Of a stretch of DNA of 64,000 nt, positions 1 to 9,262 are shown piece by piece. Source of the stretch: Metabacillus sp. KUDC1714 (GTDB lineage: Bacteria > Bacillota > Bacilli > Bacillales > Bacillaceae). Within the stretch, counting starts at the first letter, position 1, and every line of letters begins with the position of its first letter. The stretch covers positions 496,001-560,000 of the forward strand of contig NZ_CP055263.1 in assembly GCF_014217835.1 (NCBI RefSeq), in the 5' to 3' direction. The notes beneath the pieces were generated by a model. It worked only from the letters and a program-made list of their open reading frames with translations. It was not told the DNA's origin and did not search any database. The position numbers and the translations under genes were made by a program.

Positions 1-163
1 AATATCAAGATCATTTCAATGGAGGTTTATTTAAGTAGATAACATAAGCATATCAGGGCACGAATCTTTTATTTCCACTTAACTAAGTAGACTGTGAAGG
101 TTAAACAGTTGCTTTTTTCTAGTGCCCTACTCCCTTTACACACTTTATAAAGGCGGTGACCTA

Positions 164-796
164 ATGAAACACCCTAAGACATACAATGCAAAAGAAATTA
201 AAACACCAAATGAAAGCATTTTAATTGAGGGGCCTATTCCTCAAGATAAGCTAGCTAGCTATAATTTCCATGATGGTTTAGTGGCATTTAGACAGCCTAA
301 ACAACAACATAAGGCTTTAGTTGAAATAGCCGGGTTACCAGAAGGAAGAATCATTATAGCAAGAGTGCACGATATGATCGTTGGATATGTTACTTATCTT
401 TATCCAGATCCACTAGAGAGATGGTCTGAAGGAAATATGAAAGAGTTAATAGAATTAGGTGCCATTGAAGTAGCCCCTGAATTCCGTGGTTATTCAGTAG
501 GGAAAAATTTATTACGAGTTTCGATGATGGATGATGCAATGGAAGACTATATTATTATTACTACTGAATATTATTGGCATTGGGATCTAAAAGGATCTGG
601 GTTAAACGTGTGGGAGTATCGAAAAGTAATGGAAAAAATGATGAACGCTGGTGGCTTAGAGTGGTACGCTACTGACGAGCCTGAGATTAGTTCACATCCA
701 GCTAACTGTCTGATGGCAAGGATCGGAAAAAGAATTGAGCCAGAATCCATTCAACAATTTGATCGTCTACGCTTTCAAAATCGATTTATGTATTAA
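164..796 (+). CDS. acuA: Acetoin utilization protein acetyltransferase AcuA
   Basis: GNAT-family protein acetyltransferase. In B. subtilis AcuA acetylates and inactivates acetyl-CoA synthetase AcsA in the cytoplasm; the same role is inferred here from similarity and order. The acetyl-CoA loop is visible near residues 108-113 (RGYSVG, followed by KNLLR). I start at ATG 164, which gives 210 aa, the usual length, and has AAGGCGGTGA just upstream; the in-frame GTG at 122 has no ribosome site. It is first of acuA-acuB-acuC, 57 bases before acuB. acsA, divergent from it in B. subtilis, would lie outside the window. I found no convincing catabolite (cre) site in the first 163 bases. Confidence 0.93.
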   Translation: MKHPKTYNAKEIKTPNESILIEGPIPQDKLASYNFHDGLVAFRQPKQQHKALVEIAGLPEGRIIIARVHDMIVGYVTYLYPDPLERWSEGNMKELIELGAIEVAPEFRGYSVGKNLLRVSMMDDAMEDYIIITTEYYWHWDLKGSGLNVWEYRKVMEKMMNAGGLEWYATDEPEISSHPANCLMARIGKRIEPESIQQFDRLRFQNRFMY

Positions 797-853
797 GGAT
801 TGATGGATAATAAATTAGAATTTAATAATTTTATGTTTAGGGGGCTCAACTTG

Positions 854-1498
854 ATGATCGTTAAACAAATAATGCACAAAAACGTGATAACTCTCAGTTC
901 TGATGATACGATAAGTCTAGCGTTAAAGACAATGAAACAGAATAAAATCCGCCATATTCCAATCGTAAATGAGGATCACAATTTGGTTGGAATCGTGACA
1001 GAACGAGATGTAAAAGATGCTAGTCCATCGATTTTTCAGCTCGAACTAAAAGAGGACTTTTTAAATAAGCCAATTAATAGCATTATGTCTACTAATCTAA
1101 TTACAGGTCATCCGCTTGATTTTGTAGAAGAATTAGCAGCTGTTTTGATCGAAAACAATATTGGTTGTTTACCAATATTACAAGATAGTAAATTAGTGGG
1201 TATCCTTACTGAAACAGATATGTTAAATACATTTGTAAAGCTTACAGGTGCTGATCAGCCCGGCTCACATATCGAAATCAAAGTTCCTAATATAGCCGGG
1301 AAGCTAGCTGAGGTCTCGTCTATCTTACATAAAAGAAGAGTGAATATATCAAGTGTACTCGTCTATCCTGATTGTGATGATCAGTACAAAATTCTCGTAT
1401 TTCGCATACAAACAATGAACATAACTATGATCGTAAATGACTTACAAGCTGAGGGATATGATGTTTTATGGCCAAATGTATCGGGGAATGAAAGATGA
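854..1498 (+). CDS. acuB: CBS- and ACT-domain protein AcuB
   Basis: Second gene of the acuABC cluster; its biochemical role is not firmly established in B. subtilis. Two CBS repeats fill roughly residues 1-135 (MIVKQIMHKNVITL with HIPIVNEDHNLVGIVTERD, then IMSTNLITGH with GCLPILQDSKLVGILTETD). They are followed by an ACT-like segment from about 140 (IEIKVPNIAGKLAEVSSIL), so a ligand-sensing regulatory role is likely. ATG 854 gives 214 aa, matching the B. subtilis length, with AGGGGG about nine bases upstream; TTG 851 directly before is a possible alternative, and the longer reading from 800 has no ribosome site. Its stop overlaps the acuC start by four bases, implying translational coupling. 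Confidence 0.92.
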   Translation: MIVKQIMHKNVITLSSDDTISLALKTMKQNKIRHIPIVNEDHNLVGIVTERDVKDASPSIFQLELKEDFLNKPINSIMSTNLITGHPLDFVEELAAVLIENNIGCLPILQDSKLVGILTETDMLNTFVKLTGADQPGSHIEIKVPNIAGKLAEVSSILHKRRVNISSVLVYPDCDDQYKILVFRIQTMNITMIVNDLQAEGYDVLWPNVSGNER

Positions 1499-2652
1499 CG
1501 ATAAAGGACACTGCTTTTATTTATTCACCACTATTTCAGTCTTATAAGTTTCATAATGATCATCCCTTTAATCAATTACGAGTTGAACTTACTTACGATT
1601 TATTGAAAGAAATGAAAGCAATTAATGACGAAAATATCGTTACACCTAGATTAGCTACAGAGGATGAATTAGCCCTAGTCCATGATAAAAAATATATAAA
1701 TGCAGTTAAATTAGCTGGACATGGACAATTAGATAGTGAAGATGCACTCAACTATGGAATTGGGACAGAGGACACACCAATCTTTCCAGACATGCATAAG
1801 GCAAGCGCTCTTTTAGTTGGAGGTACATTAACAGCTGTCGATTATGTGATGGAAGGAAAAGCAATACATGCAGCTAACTTTGGAGGAGGTTTACATCACG
1901 GCTTTCGCGGAAAAGCATCCGGTTTTTGCATTTACAATGATAGCTCTGTTGCGATTAAATATTTGCAAGAAAAGTATAGAGCAAGAGTACTTTATATTGA
2001 TACAGATGCCCATCATGGTGATGGAGTTCAATGGACATTTTATGATGATCCAAATGTATGCACACTTTCTATCCATGAAACAGGACGTTATTTATTTCCT
2101 GGCACTGGGAATGTTACGGAACGTGGATCTGGTAAGGGATATGGCTTTTCCTTTAATATCCCATTAGATGCTTTTACGGAAGACGATTCATGGCTACATG
2201 CTTACCGAACATCTATTGAGGAGGTTGCAGAATTTTTCAAGCCAGATGTGATCTTAACACAAAATGGTACAGATGCTCATTATTATGATCCATTAACACA
2301 TTTATCCGCTTCAATGGCTATTTATCATGAAATTCCAAAGCTAGCCCATGAAATTGCTCATAAATATTGTAATGGACGTTGGATTGCAGTTGGTGGCGGT
2401 GGCTACGATATTTGGAGAGTTGTTCCAAGAGCATGGAGTTTAATTTGGCTTGAAATGAATAACATAAAAGTGCCGAGCACGCTTCCAAAATCGTGGATTG
2501 AAAAGTGGGAAAAACAAGCACCTGTTAAGCTTCCTGAGCTTTGGTATGACTCTAATGACTTATATAAGCCAATCCCTCGAAAGCCAGAAATAGAAGAAAA
2601 AAATGCTTTAACTGTCTCAAAAGCACTTCATCTAATTCGACAAAATCATTAG
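1495..2652 (+). CDS. acuC: Histone-deacetylase-family protein deacetylase AcuC
   Basis: Zn-dependent class I deacetylase-like protein of 385 aa. In B. subtilis AcuC removes the acetyl group put on AcsA by AcuA, reactivating it. The zinc and catalytic motifs are visible: LHHGFRGKASGFC near residue 137-149, YIDTDAHHGDGVQWTFYDD near 167-185 with the DxH and HH pairs, and QNGTDAHYYDPLTHL near 255-269. The tail is GGGGYDIWRVVPRAW (about 301-315), also a family signature. It overlaps acuB by four bases (ATGA), so the three genes form one transcription unit ending at the hairpin at 2672-2716. Confidence 0.95.
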   Translation: MTIKDTAFIYSPLFQSYKFHNDHPFNQLRVELTYDLLKEMKAINDENIVTPRLATEDELALVHDKKYINAVKLAGHGQLDSEDALNYGIGTEDTPIFPDMHKASALLVGGTLTAVDYVMEGKAIHAANFGGGLHHGFRGKASGFCIYNDSSVAIKYLQEKYRARVLYIDTDAHHGDGVQWTFYDDPNVCTLSIHETGRYLFPGTGNVTERGSGKGYGFSFNIPLDAFTEDDSWLHAYRTSIEEVAEFFKPDVILTQNGTDAHYYDPLTHLSASMAIYHEIPKLAHEIAHKYCNGRWIAVGGGGYDIWRVVPRAWSLIWLEMNNIKVPSTLPKSWIEKWEKQAPVKLPELWYDSNDLYKPIPRKPEIEEKNALTVSKALHLIRQNH

Positions 2653-2671
2653 AAAAATAAATGCTAGTAAT

Positions 2672-2716
2672 CTTAAAATAGCAACCTATTAATTAAAAAT
2701 AGATTGCTATTTTAAG
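2672..2716. terminator. Bidirectional terminator between acuC and the barrel/membrane fusion gene
   Basis: A perfect 13-bp inverted repeat (CTTAAAATAGCAA at 2672-2684, TTGCTATTTTAAG at 2704-2716) sits in the 70-base gap between two convergent genes. A/T-rich arms supply U-runs in both directions. Confidence 0.7.
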
Positions 2717-2723
2717 AAATCAT

Positions 2724-4556
2724 TTAATAATTTCTTCTCATTAAAAATGGAAATGATAGGAGTAATCCCAATACATATAATACACATGCTATATATGCAG
2801 GCAATAAATGAATAAAGGTTGTATAACCAATAACAAAATGTGTGATAATTCCAGCTAAAAATGCAGGTAAACCTCCAACAAACATACTCCACCATACCCA
2901 TTTTTCGCCTTCATGAAATCCCCATAATGATATCATTAATACGAGGAGCCCTACACTTAAAAGGGCACTACCAAATCCAGCACGATCATGCGCAATAACA
3001 GATATTAATTTATGATTGAATTGTTCGATCATTTCAGGTGGCATACATAAATACCCAATATCAGTGTTTACAAATACAGACGTAGTTCCTATGTAGGATA
3101 TAATAATACCTCCAATTACAAATGAAAACCCTAAAATAATAAAAGCTAGTTGCCCATATAAACTAAGCTTCCATGCTATGTGATTTGAATCATTGTAAGA
3201 TATTGGCGTATCAACTACATTCTTCGTCTTTATAAAGCCCGCTATGAATAGAGGTAGTAGAACAAGCCAAAAAAGTCCGTGAAGCCAATCAAAATAACCA
3301 TAACCAATAAACATTAATATGCCTAAAAAACCCAAAACCCCAGCAATGTTTACGGCCTTTCTACACCAATGAACCCCGTATTTTATACCGTGTTTAGCTA
3401 ATTGCATATATAAGATTCCACCTGATATCATTGTACCTGAAAGAGTCATCCGGTCATGGGCCATAAAGAATAAAACATTCTTATTAAAATCTAGCAATTC
3501 TGCTCTTGTGATCCTTAGAAACGCTTCATCATATGGCAAAATAACTCTTGTCATACTAAAGAGCAAAGCTAATATCCCTCCGATTAATATACATAGCCCA
3601 AATAACCAATATATAATCCATCCTGATGAAACAGTTAACTCACTATCTCTTTCTCGAAAATACAATAATTCATTAATTCGTTTTGGTAAGCCTGGTCCTG
3701 AAGTAATATAACCTGAGGATAATAAAAGTAGAGTTGCACCATTTTCTAAAAGTGTTATTGCATCCTTCGGTTCTCTAATACCGCCAGATGTAATAATCGG
3801 TGTCTTTTCATTGATTTCCATCCTTACCTTTTTTAGCAAGGATGAAAGATCTCGAAAAGATTCTTTAGATCTATCTCCATCTAATAGTAGTCCATCAAAT
3901 TCATTTTCATTAACCAAATCAACAAATTCAGAAAATGAATTAGTGATTTGGTTAGTTGTTATAGCTAAGAAAACAGGTTTATCATATAAATGTTTTTTTA
4001 TTAATGATACAAGCTCAGAACTTATGCTTGTCGGATATTCTAAAACAAAAATATCTCCATAAGGATTTAAAGATGTAGCCAATTCAAAAAGTTCCTTCTC
4101 GGTCCCCTTTATTCGAATGATTTTATGCAATGGTAAATGTGAGTATTTTTTTACCTTTCTGAGTGTTTGAGTCAATCCTACAGTAACTTCTTCTGATGGA
4201 AAGATAACCTGGTCTTTTTCACTATCATAAATAGGATTTCCCATTGACTGATTAGGCTTCATGGTTACTGGTCCAATCTCTATGAAACTAAATCCTAAAT
4301 TTGCAAACGCCTTTGTTCCTGTTAAATGTGGATCAACTTTCCCACTTAATCCTATTGGAGAAGAAAATGTTAATTCACTTGTATTTACTCTAATTACAGG
4401 AGATGTTTCCATATGTCCTAAAAAACGTATGATCTGGTTTCCTCCAGGAATCGAAGCAATACTACTCATACTTTTATGGATCAATTCCCGACTGATATGT
4501 CCTGGAAGTTTTAGCAAAACATCCCGAAATATTGGATGGTAAGACCAATCAGGCAT
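2724..4556 (-). CDS. Dihydroorotate-dehydrogenase-like barrel fused to a duplicated membrane domain
   Basis: Large 610-aa fusion of unknown function. Residues 1-300 resemble the class 2 dihydroorotate dehydrogenase TIM barrel: PIGLSGKVDPH...LGFSFIEIGPVTMKPNQSMGNP at about 67-108, and an FMN-phosphate loop, TSGGIREPKDA...LLLLSSGYITSGPGL, at 256-290. The catalytic segment of true enzymes (N-x-S-x-P with Ser or Cys) is replaced by EYPTSIS near 173-179, so flavin binding is plausible but pyrimidine synthesis is not. Residues 312-605 hold about eight hydrophobic segments in two similar halves, each with N-x(4-8)-AHDR (366-369 and 522-525) after an outer loop. It occupies the place of motPS between ccpA and acuC in B. 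subtilis. The start ATG has GAAGGTGAT upstream. Confidence 0.8.
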   Translation of the reverse strand: MPDWSYHPIFRDVLLKLPGHISRELIHKSMSSIASIPGGNQIIRFLGHMETSPVIRVNTSELTFSSPIGLSGKVDPHLTGTKAFANLGFSFIEIGPVTMKPNQSMGNPIYDSEKDQVIFPSEEVTVGLTQTLRKVKKYSHLPLHKIIRIKGTEKELFELATSLNPYGDIFVLEYPTSISSELVSLIKKHLYDKPVFLAITTNQITNSFSEFVDLVNENEFDGLLLDGDRSKESFRDLSSLLKKVRMEINEKTPIITSGGIREPKDAITLLENGATLLLLSSGYITSGPGLPKRINELLYFRERDSELTVSSGWIIYWLFGLCILIGGILALLFSMTRVILPYDEAFLRITRAELLDFNKNVLFFMAHDRMTLSGTMISGGILYMQLAKHGIKYGVHWCRKAVNIAGVLGFLGILMFIGYGYFDWLHGLFWLVLLPLFIAGFIKTKNVVDTPISYNDSNHIAWKLSLYGQLAFIILGFSFVIGGIIISYIGTTSVFVNTDIGYLCMPPEMIEQFNHKLISVIAHDRAGFGSALLSVGLLVLMISLWGFHEGEKWVWWSMFVGGLPAFLAGIITHFVIGYTTFIHLLPAYIACVLYVLGLLLSFPFLMRRNY

Positions 4557-4634
4557 TACGTATCACCTTCTCTATCTTAAATTCAACTCTTAACTAAATA
4601 ATAACATTTATCGTTAAAATAATAAGATAAAAAA

Positions 4635-4672
4635 GAAAAACAAGCTGAACCTAGCTGGTTAGCTTGTTTTCG
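4635..4672 (-). terminator. ccpA: ccpA terminator
   Basis: Stem AAACAAGCT (4638-4646) with AGCTTGTTT (4661-4669), extended inside by AACC/GGTT. On the minus strand it is followed by a U-rich run. It lies directly after the ccpA stop codon. Confidence 0.8.
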
Positions 4673-4681
4673 TATAAAAAA

Positions 4682-5686
4682 TTATTGCTTTGTGGATTGT
4701 CTGAACTCTATTCGATGTGGGAGTTCAACAATATTATTATCAACTTCTTCTTTATTCATAAGTTTTGTTAATAAGCGCATTGCAACAGCACCAATATCAT
4801 ATGTTGGTTGTACAACTGTTGTTAGCTGAGGGCGTACCATCGTCGCAAGTCTTGTATTATCAAATCCAACGATTTCAAAGTCAGTTGGTATTGAATAATT
4901 ACGATCTTGTGCACCGTGGATAACACCTAATGCCATTTCATCCGTTCCTACAAAAATCGCTGTTGGTTTATCAGAGAGCTCATCGATTTTCTCAAAAGCT
5001 TCTACTCCTGAATCGTACGTATAATCTCCCTCTACAACTAGCTCTTCTTCAAAAGGAATACCAGCATCCTCTAATGCACGTCTGTAACCTACAGATTTTT
5101 TCAAGCGATTTATTGGCTCTTCAGTTGGTCCCTCAACATATGCGATTCTTTTGTGACCTTTTTCAATCAGCATTGAAATAACATCATAAGTTGCTTGTTC
5201 ATAATTGATATTTACAGAAGGTGTTGATTCTGATAAATCGACAGATGCTGCTAATACAATCGGAACTGGGGAACGCTTAAATTGCTCTACAAGCTCTTCT
5301 GTAACATTTCCACTCATGAAAACAATTCCGTCAACTTGCTTTCCTAACATTGTATTGAGAAGATGTAATTCTTTATCCTTATTTTGATCAGAATTACTTA
5401 AAATGATGTTGTATTTGTACATTGTAGCGATATCCTCGATTCCACGTGCAAGCTCAGAATAAAAGATACTTGAAATATCAGGGATAATTACCCCAACTGT
5501 TGTTGTTTTTTTACTTGCAAGTCCCCTTGCAACTGCATTAGGACGATAGCCTAATCGTTCAATTGCATCTAAAACTTTTTTCCTTGTTGTAGGTTTTACA
5601 TTTGGATTACCATTTACTACTCGAGAAACGGTTGCCATTGAAACATTTGCCTCACGAGCAACATCATATATTGTTACACTTGTCAT
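4682..5686 (-). CDS. ccpA: Catabolite control protein A (LacI family)
   Basis: Global regulator of carbon catabolite repression: with HPr-Ser46-P it binds cre sites. The LacI helix-turn-helix and hinge are nearly identical to B. subtilis ([22 protein letters not shown] at about 3-24, then [11 protein letters not shown]), followed by a periplasmic-binding-protein-like core containing [18 protein letters not shown] and the tail [26 protein letters not shown] 5686 gives 334 aa and has AAGGAG nine bases upstream; the TTG-like extension to 5713 lacks one. aroA lies upstream on the same strand, but a 569-base gap with a strong hairpin suggests an own promoter (TTGACA at 5779-5784 and TACATA at 5757-5762, 16 apart). 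Confidence 0.97.
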   Translation of the reverse strand: MTSVTIYDVAREANVSMATVSRVVNGNPNVKPTTRKKVLDAIERLGYRPNAVARGLASKKTTTVGVIIPDISSIFYSELARGIEDIATMYKYNIILSNSDQNKDKELHLLNTMLGKQVDGIVFMSGNVTEELVEQFKRSPVPIVLAASVDLSESTPSVNINYEQATYDVISMLIEKGHKRIAYVEGPTEEPINRLKKSVGYRRALEDAGIPFEEELVVEGDYTYDSGVEAFEKIDELSDKPTAIFVGTDEMALGVIHGAQDRNYSIPTDFEIVGFDNTRLATMVRPQLTTVVQPTYDIGAVAMRLLTKLMNKEEVDNNIVELPHRIEFRQSTKQ

Positions 5687-5713
5687 CTTGAACACTCCTT
5701 CAAATACTATCAA

Positions 5714-6131
5714 AAACGTATATTTAAAATTCCAACTTTAAATTTCGCTATATCCGTATGTAGAAAATTGTTTTTCCTTGTCAAATAGCCATATTTAAGC
5801 ACGTTCTATGTTAACAATCATACGATACTCTGAAATCGACTGCAATCTATTTCAAAGGTTTTTTAGGCGTTTGTCACATATTGTTCGTTTTTTCACATGA
5901 TCTTTTTATAACCTTCTTTTCCAAAAACTCGTAGCTTTAGACCTATAACATTCTATTTTTGAATTTTATAGCACTACTTTCGGCTGTTACTCAAGAGATT
6001 TCAACTAAGGAAATAAGCGAAAAAATAACCTATAAAGAAAGAACAGCTATGAATAAAACCATAACTTAAAAAAGCTATACTATCATTTTTACCTTAAAAT
6101 ATAACATTTATTTAAAAAAAAAGAAACAAAT
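5714..6131. other. Intergenic region upstream of ccpA
   Basis: No coding sequence is convincing here. It contains a possible minus-strand sigma-A promoter for ccpA (TTGACA 5784-5779, spacer 16, TACATA 5762-5757). The rest is A/T-rich without repeats that I can recognise. Confidence 0.4.
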
Positions 6132-6235
6132 AAAAAGGTTGACTCATTTTCCAAGATTCTCCCAAATTTTATTTAGACGTTTTTGCAAAAAAACTCTAAA
6201 TATTCATTAGGAGATAATGGTGAGCCAACCTCTAC
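6132..6235 (-). repeat. Long imperfect hairpin after aroA (terminator or MITE-like)
   Basis: About 100 bases fold on themselves: AGGTTGACTCA (6136-6146) faces TGAGCCAACCT (6221-6231), then CCA..TCTCC faces GGAGA..TGG, TTTAGA faces TCTAAA, and GTTTTTGC closes on GCAAAAAAAC. It starts 21 bases after the aroA stop and may end that transcript. The length and nested arms are more like a small mobile hairpin element than a simple terminator. Confidence 0.5.
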
Positions 6236-6255
6236 TTATTTAATAAGAATTGCTT

Positions 6256-7332
6256 TTAAGCGTTCACTTTAACTAAAGGTTTTAATTCTTTGATGAACTG
6301 ATCAAATTGATCAAAGTCCATTTGTTGAGCTGAATCTGATAAAGCAACAGCTGGATCTGGATGTACCTCAGCCATTACACCATCAGCACCAATTGCTAAA
6401 GCAGCTTTAGCTGTTGGAACTAATAGGTCTCTTCTACCTGTTGAATGTGTTACATCAACAAATACAGGTAAGTGTGTTTCTTGTTTTAAAATTGGAACAG
6501 CAGAAATATCTAGTGTATTTCTAGTCGCACGCTCATAAGTGCGAATACCGCGCTCACAAAGAATAATTTGGTCATTACCTTGTGAAATAATGTATTCTGC
6601 AGCATTAATAAATTCATCAATTGTAGCTGCTAAGCCACGTTTTAAAAGAACTGGCTTGCGAACTGCTCCTGCAGCCTTTAATAATTCAAAGTTTTGCATG
6701 TTACGTGCACCAATTTGAATGATATCAACATATTCCAATGCAGTTTCGATATCAGCTGGATTGACGATTTCACTAATGATTGCTAAACCGTATTCATCTC
6801 CAACTTTTCTCAAAATTTTCAGACCTTCAAGACCAAGACCTTGGAAATCATATGGACTTGTACGAGGTTTAAAAGCACCACCACGAAGAATTTTAACTCC
6901 CTGTTTCACAGCCTGTTCAGCAACAGCAGCAGTTTGCTCATAGCTTTCAACCGCACATGGCCCAATGATAAACGATTGGCTTCCATCACCAATTCTTACG
7001 CCATTAACTTCAACAATTGTATCTTCTGGCTTTTTCTTACGCGATACTAGCAATGCTTTGCTATGGTCATCTTCTTGCAATTCAAGGCCAGCTTTAAATA
7101 TTTCTTTGAAAATATGTTGCAAAGTTGAATCTAAAAAAGGGCCGTCATTATATTCTTTAATGCTGTTTAACATTTTGCGCTCACGTACAGGATCATAACG
7201 ATTTACACCTTGTGCTTCCTTTGCTTTTCCAATCTCTTGCACAACTCTTCCTCGCTCGTTAATCAGCTTTAAAATTTGTAAGTTAATCTCATCTGCTCTC
7301 TCTCTTAATGCTTCTAATTCTGCATTACTCAT
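6256..7332 (-). CDS. aroA: Bifunctional chorismate mutase / 3-deoxy-7-phosphoheptulonate synthase
   Basis: First enzyme of the shikimate pathway, joining phosphoenolpyruvate and erythrose 4-phosphate. An AroQ-type chorismate mutase domain fills about residues 1-85 ([30 protein letters not shown]) and acts as the feedback-sensing part in B. subtilis; the type Iβ synthase domain follows ([61 protein letters not shown]). ATG 7332 gives 358 aa, the B. subtilis length, with AAGGG correctly spaced; the ATG at 7341 sits inside that ribosome site. It lies upstream of ccpA as in B. subtilis. Confidence 0.96.
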   Translation of the reverse strand: MSNAELEALRERADEINLQILKLINERGRVVQEIGKAKEAQGVNRYDPVRERKMLNSIKEYNDGPFLDSTLQHIFKEIFKAGLELQEDDHSKALLVSRKKKPEDTIVEVNGVRIGDGSQSFIIGPCAVESYEQTAAVAEQAVKQGVKILRGGAFKPRTSPYDFQGLGLEGLKILRKVGDEYGLAIISEIVNPADIETALEYVDIIQIGARNMQNFELLKAAGAVRKPVLLKRGLAATIDEFINAAEYIISQGNDQIILCERGIRTYERATRNTLDISAVPILKQETHLPVFVDVTHSTGRRDLLVPTAKAALAIGADGVMAEVHPDPAVALSDSAQQMDFDQFDQFIKELKPLVKVNA

Positions 7333-7652
7333 CTCTCTCATCCCTTCTTAAAAAAAATAGTCAAAAATCACTGAAACCACAATATGAATGAATTTGAAGT
7401 TAGTTATTAAATAATATAAGACTAACATGCAAAATCAGAATTCTACATTAATAAAATATAATGCTTACTTTATCATTCAAAGAATGTGTGGTACATTTTC
7501 TTTAATTAATTGTAATTATAAACGATAAAATAGGGATTGTCACCAAAAACTTTAACATTTAAACGCTTTTAAGTGATAAAGCAAACTCGTACAGTGAAAA
7601 TCAACAACCAAGTTTAAACAAGAGCCAAAGTTTTAAAAACATAAATAACTAA
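7333..7652. other. Intergenic region between ytxJ and aroA
   Basis: No gene is seen. It should hold the aroA promoter; TTGCAT/TAATAA with 17-base spacing occurs on the minus strand about 100 bases upstream of aroA. Bases 7599-7626 are a copy of a dispersed repeat listed separately. Confidence 0.35.
7599..7626 (-). repeat. Dispersed repeat copy (GGCTCT...TTGGTTGTTGAT family)
   Basis: Read on the minus strand, this stretch is GGCTCTTGTTTAAACTTGG followed by TTGTTGATT. It matches 22859-22884 almost base for base apart from a short indel. No function is visible. Confidence 0.5.
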
Positions 7653-7696
7653 AAAAGGTGATTAACCTCATGATTATCAGAGGTTAATCACCTTTT
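7653..7696 (-). terminator. ytxGHJ operon terminator
   Basis: Perfect 17-bp stem (AAAAGGTGATTAACCTC at 7653-7669, its complement at 7680-7696) with a U-run on the minus strand, three bases after the ytxJ stop. Confidence 0.92.
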
Positions 7697-7698
7697 CT

Positions 7699-8028
7699 TT
7701 AACCTAATACTTCTTTTTTTAATGCATCATATGTGATTTTCCAATGTGATGCATTCCATACGACATCTTTCCCTTTAAACAAAAGTGCTTGTGGTGATTC
7801 ATGTTTAATTGCAAATGTTTCAGCAATATAATTTGATAATGATCTTGAATCCTGAACATGTAAATGGTAACTTGGATAGTCTTGATGTTTTTCTACAAAC
7901 TCCTGATATTCTTCAAATGCTGCTTGACTAATGGGACATGTCAGACTATTTTTTACAAATAGAAATTCTTCATGCTTATTAAATAAATCCTCAAATTGTT
8001 CTACAGTATCAATTAATTGTTTGCTCAC
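7699..8028 (-). CDS. ytxJ: Bacillithiol-system thioredoxin-like protein YtxJ
   Basis: Small cytoplasmic thioredoxin-fold protein (109 aa) of the YtxJ family, associated by name with bacillithiol redox work; the substrate is unknown. The redox site is single-cysteine, SLTCPISQAAFEEY near residues 28-41, so a monothiol mechanism is likely. GTG 8028 is chosen because AAAGGTG lies seven bases upstream and the length fits B. subtilis YtxJ (108 aa); the GTG at 8052 has only a weak site. It is last of ytxG-ytxH-ytxJ. Confidence 0.9.
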   Translation of the reverse strand: MSKQLIDTVEQFEDLFNKHEEFLFVKNSLTCPISQAAFEEYQEFVEKHQDYPSYHLHVQDSRSLSNYIAETFAIKHESPQALLFKGKDVVWNASHWKITYDALKKEVLG

Positions 8029-8071
8029 TTTTTTCACCTTTCCCACAGCCACTAAACTGTCCTGCTATTAT

Positions 8072-8563
8072 TTAATTTGATTTTACTTCATCTTTTAAAT
8101 CAGCTTTTGGTTGTTCCTTTTTGTCATCTTCCTCAAACGCTTCAACTGCTTCTGTTATTGATTCTGAAATCGCCTGATCTTCAGTTTTTTCGTCAGTATT
8201 AGAAGTCGATGCTTCACCAGAAATTTGCTCCAATGCATCTGCTACTTCTTTTTCAACGAAATCTCCTTGTCCATTAGAAGTACTCTTTATATCACGAACC
8301 TTGTTCATGATTTGTGACGATTGCTCAGTAAGAACCTGTGAAAGTGATGCTGTTTTCTCTTTCGCTACACTTGCTATGCCTGAACCCTTCTCTAGAGCAC
8401 CATTCGTAAACTTTCCTGTTCGATCCTTCATTACATTCGCTTGTTGTCCAAGATTGTCTCGAATTTCTTTTCCAGATTTAGGTGCTAAAAATAAAGCTGT
8501 TGCTGCACCTACTAGCCCTCCAATGATTGAACCAACAATAAAATCCTTATTATTTTTACCCAT
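8072..8563 (-). CDS. ytxH: General stress protein YtxH
   Basis: YtxH-domain protein of 163 aa. One N-terminal membrane segment carries the family signature (DFIVGSIIGGLVGAATALFL at residues 7-26, then APKSGKEIRDNLG). The remainder is hydrophilic and becomes strongly acidic toward the C-terminus. Molecular role unknown; in B. subtilis it belongs to the sigma-B and sigma-H regulated ytxGHJ operon. The start has an AAGGAGGTAA site. It follows ytxG by 39 bases. Confidence 0.92.
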   Translation of the reverse strand: MGKNNKDFIVGSIIGGLVGAATALFLAPKSGKEIRDNLGQQANVMKDRTGKFTNGALEKGSGIASVAKEKTASLSQVLTEQSSQIMNKVRDIKSTSNGQGDFVEKEVADALEQISGEASTSNTDEKTEDQAISESITEAVEAFEEDDKKEQPKADLKDEVKSN

Positions 8564-8602
8564 GATTTTTACCTCCTTAAAAGTGTAAATCTAGATACTT
8601 TA

Positions 8603-9031
8603 TTAAATGGTTGTCTTTTTTTCACTCTTCTGCTTCCATTTTGCCCATATTTCCATGGCAGCATTACTCCATTGAACAACTTGGTTCACTTTATCTTGGT
8701 TTTGTTCAAGGTTTGTTGAAACAGAAGTTGTTACTTTTCTTACTGATTGATTTAACTGTTGAATTGTTGTGCCAACATCCTTTACTGACTCCACAACAGT
8801 ATTTAATTTTTCTGACTTATGTTGAATATCTTCTGCAAGTGCATTTGTTTTATGTAGTAAAAATGTTGTTTCAGTCGTAATTCCTTCCATTTGCTTCTCA
8901 AGACCAGCTAAGGTGCTTGCAACATTTGTTAATGTTCCTTGCAAAGCCTTTAGAGTTTTCGACACGTACACAACTAAGATGGTAAATGCTATCGCTATGA
9001 GTGCGATACTTAAATATAAAATAATAATCAT
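8603..9031 (-). CDS. ytxG: DUF948-family general stress protein YtxG
   Basis: 142-aa membrane-anchored protein: an N-terminal membrane helix (residues 2-26), then a long heptad-rich coiled-coil-like stretch ([19 protein letters not shown] through [19 protein letters not shown]), typical of DUF948. The function is not known. It is first of ytxGHJ. AGGAGGTG stands before ATG 9031, and the sigma-B promoter at 9063-9087 lies 32-56 bases upstream, so expression on stress is expected. Confidence 0.92.
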   Translation of the reverse strand: MIIILYLSIALIAIAFTILVVYVSKTLKALQGTLTNVASTLAGLEKQMEGITTETTFLLHKTNALAEDIQHKSEKLNTVVESVKDVGTTIQQLNQSVRKVTTSVSTNLEQNQDKVNQVVQWSNAAMEIWAKWKQKSEKKTTI

Positions 9032-9062
9032 GTCTTACACCTCCTATGTCTTTACTGTTCAA

Positions 9063-9087
9063 TTACCCATCATAACCTATTATAAAC
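9063..9087 (-). promoter_or_regulatory. Sigma-B promoter of ytxGHJ
   Basis: On the minus strand GTTTAT (9087-9082), a 13-base spacer and GGGTAA (9068-9063) match the sigma-B consensus GTTTAA-N(12-15)-GGGTAT. ytxGHJ is a known sigma-B target in B. subtilis. Confidence 0.7.
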
Positions 9088-9262
9088 ATAAAATTTACAT
9101 AATTACTAAATTCTCTATTCAATTAGACAATCCCTTTGTCAGTTTTTGCTGATATCAAATTTTTGTTTATTTTTGAGGAATACATATTATGACGATTCTT
9201 TTTTATGTTCGGGTACAATAAGGTATGATATGACAACATCATTTTAATAGGGAGGATTTATT

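Noticed and set aside
1-163. Possible catabolite (cre) site upstream of acuA
   Set aside because: The nearest candidate (TGTGAAGGTTAAACA, about 93-107) lacks the central CG and does not fit the consensus.
5714-6131. Remnants of motPS between ccpA and acuC or near it
   Set aside because: No frame with flagellar stator features is found in any gap of this region.
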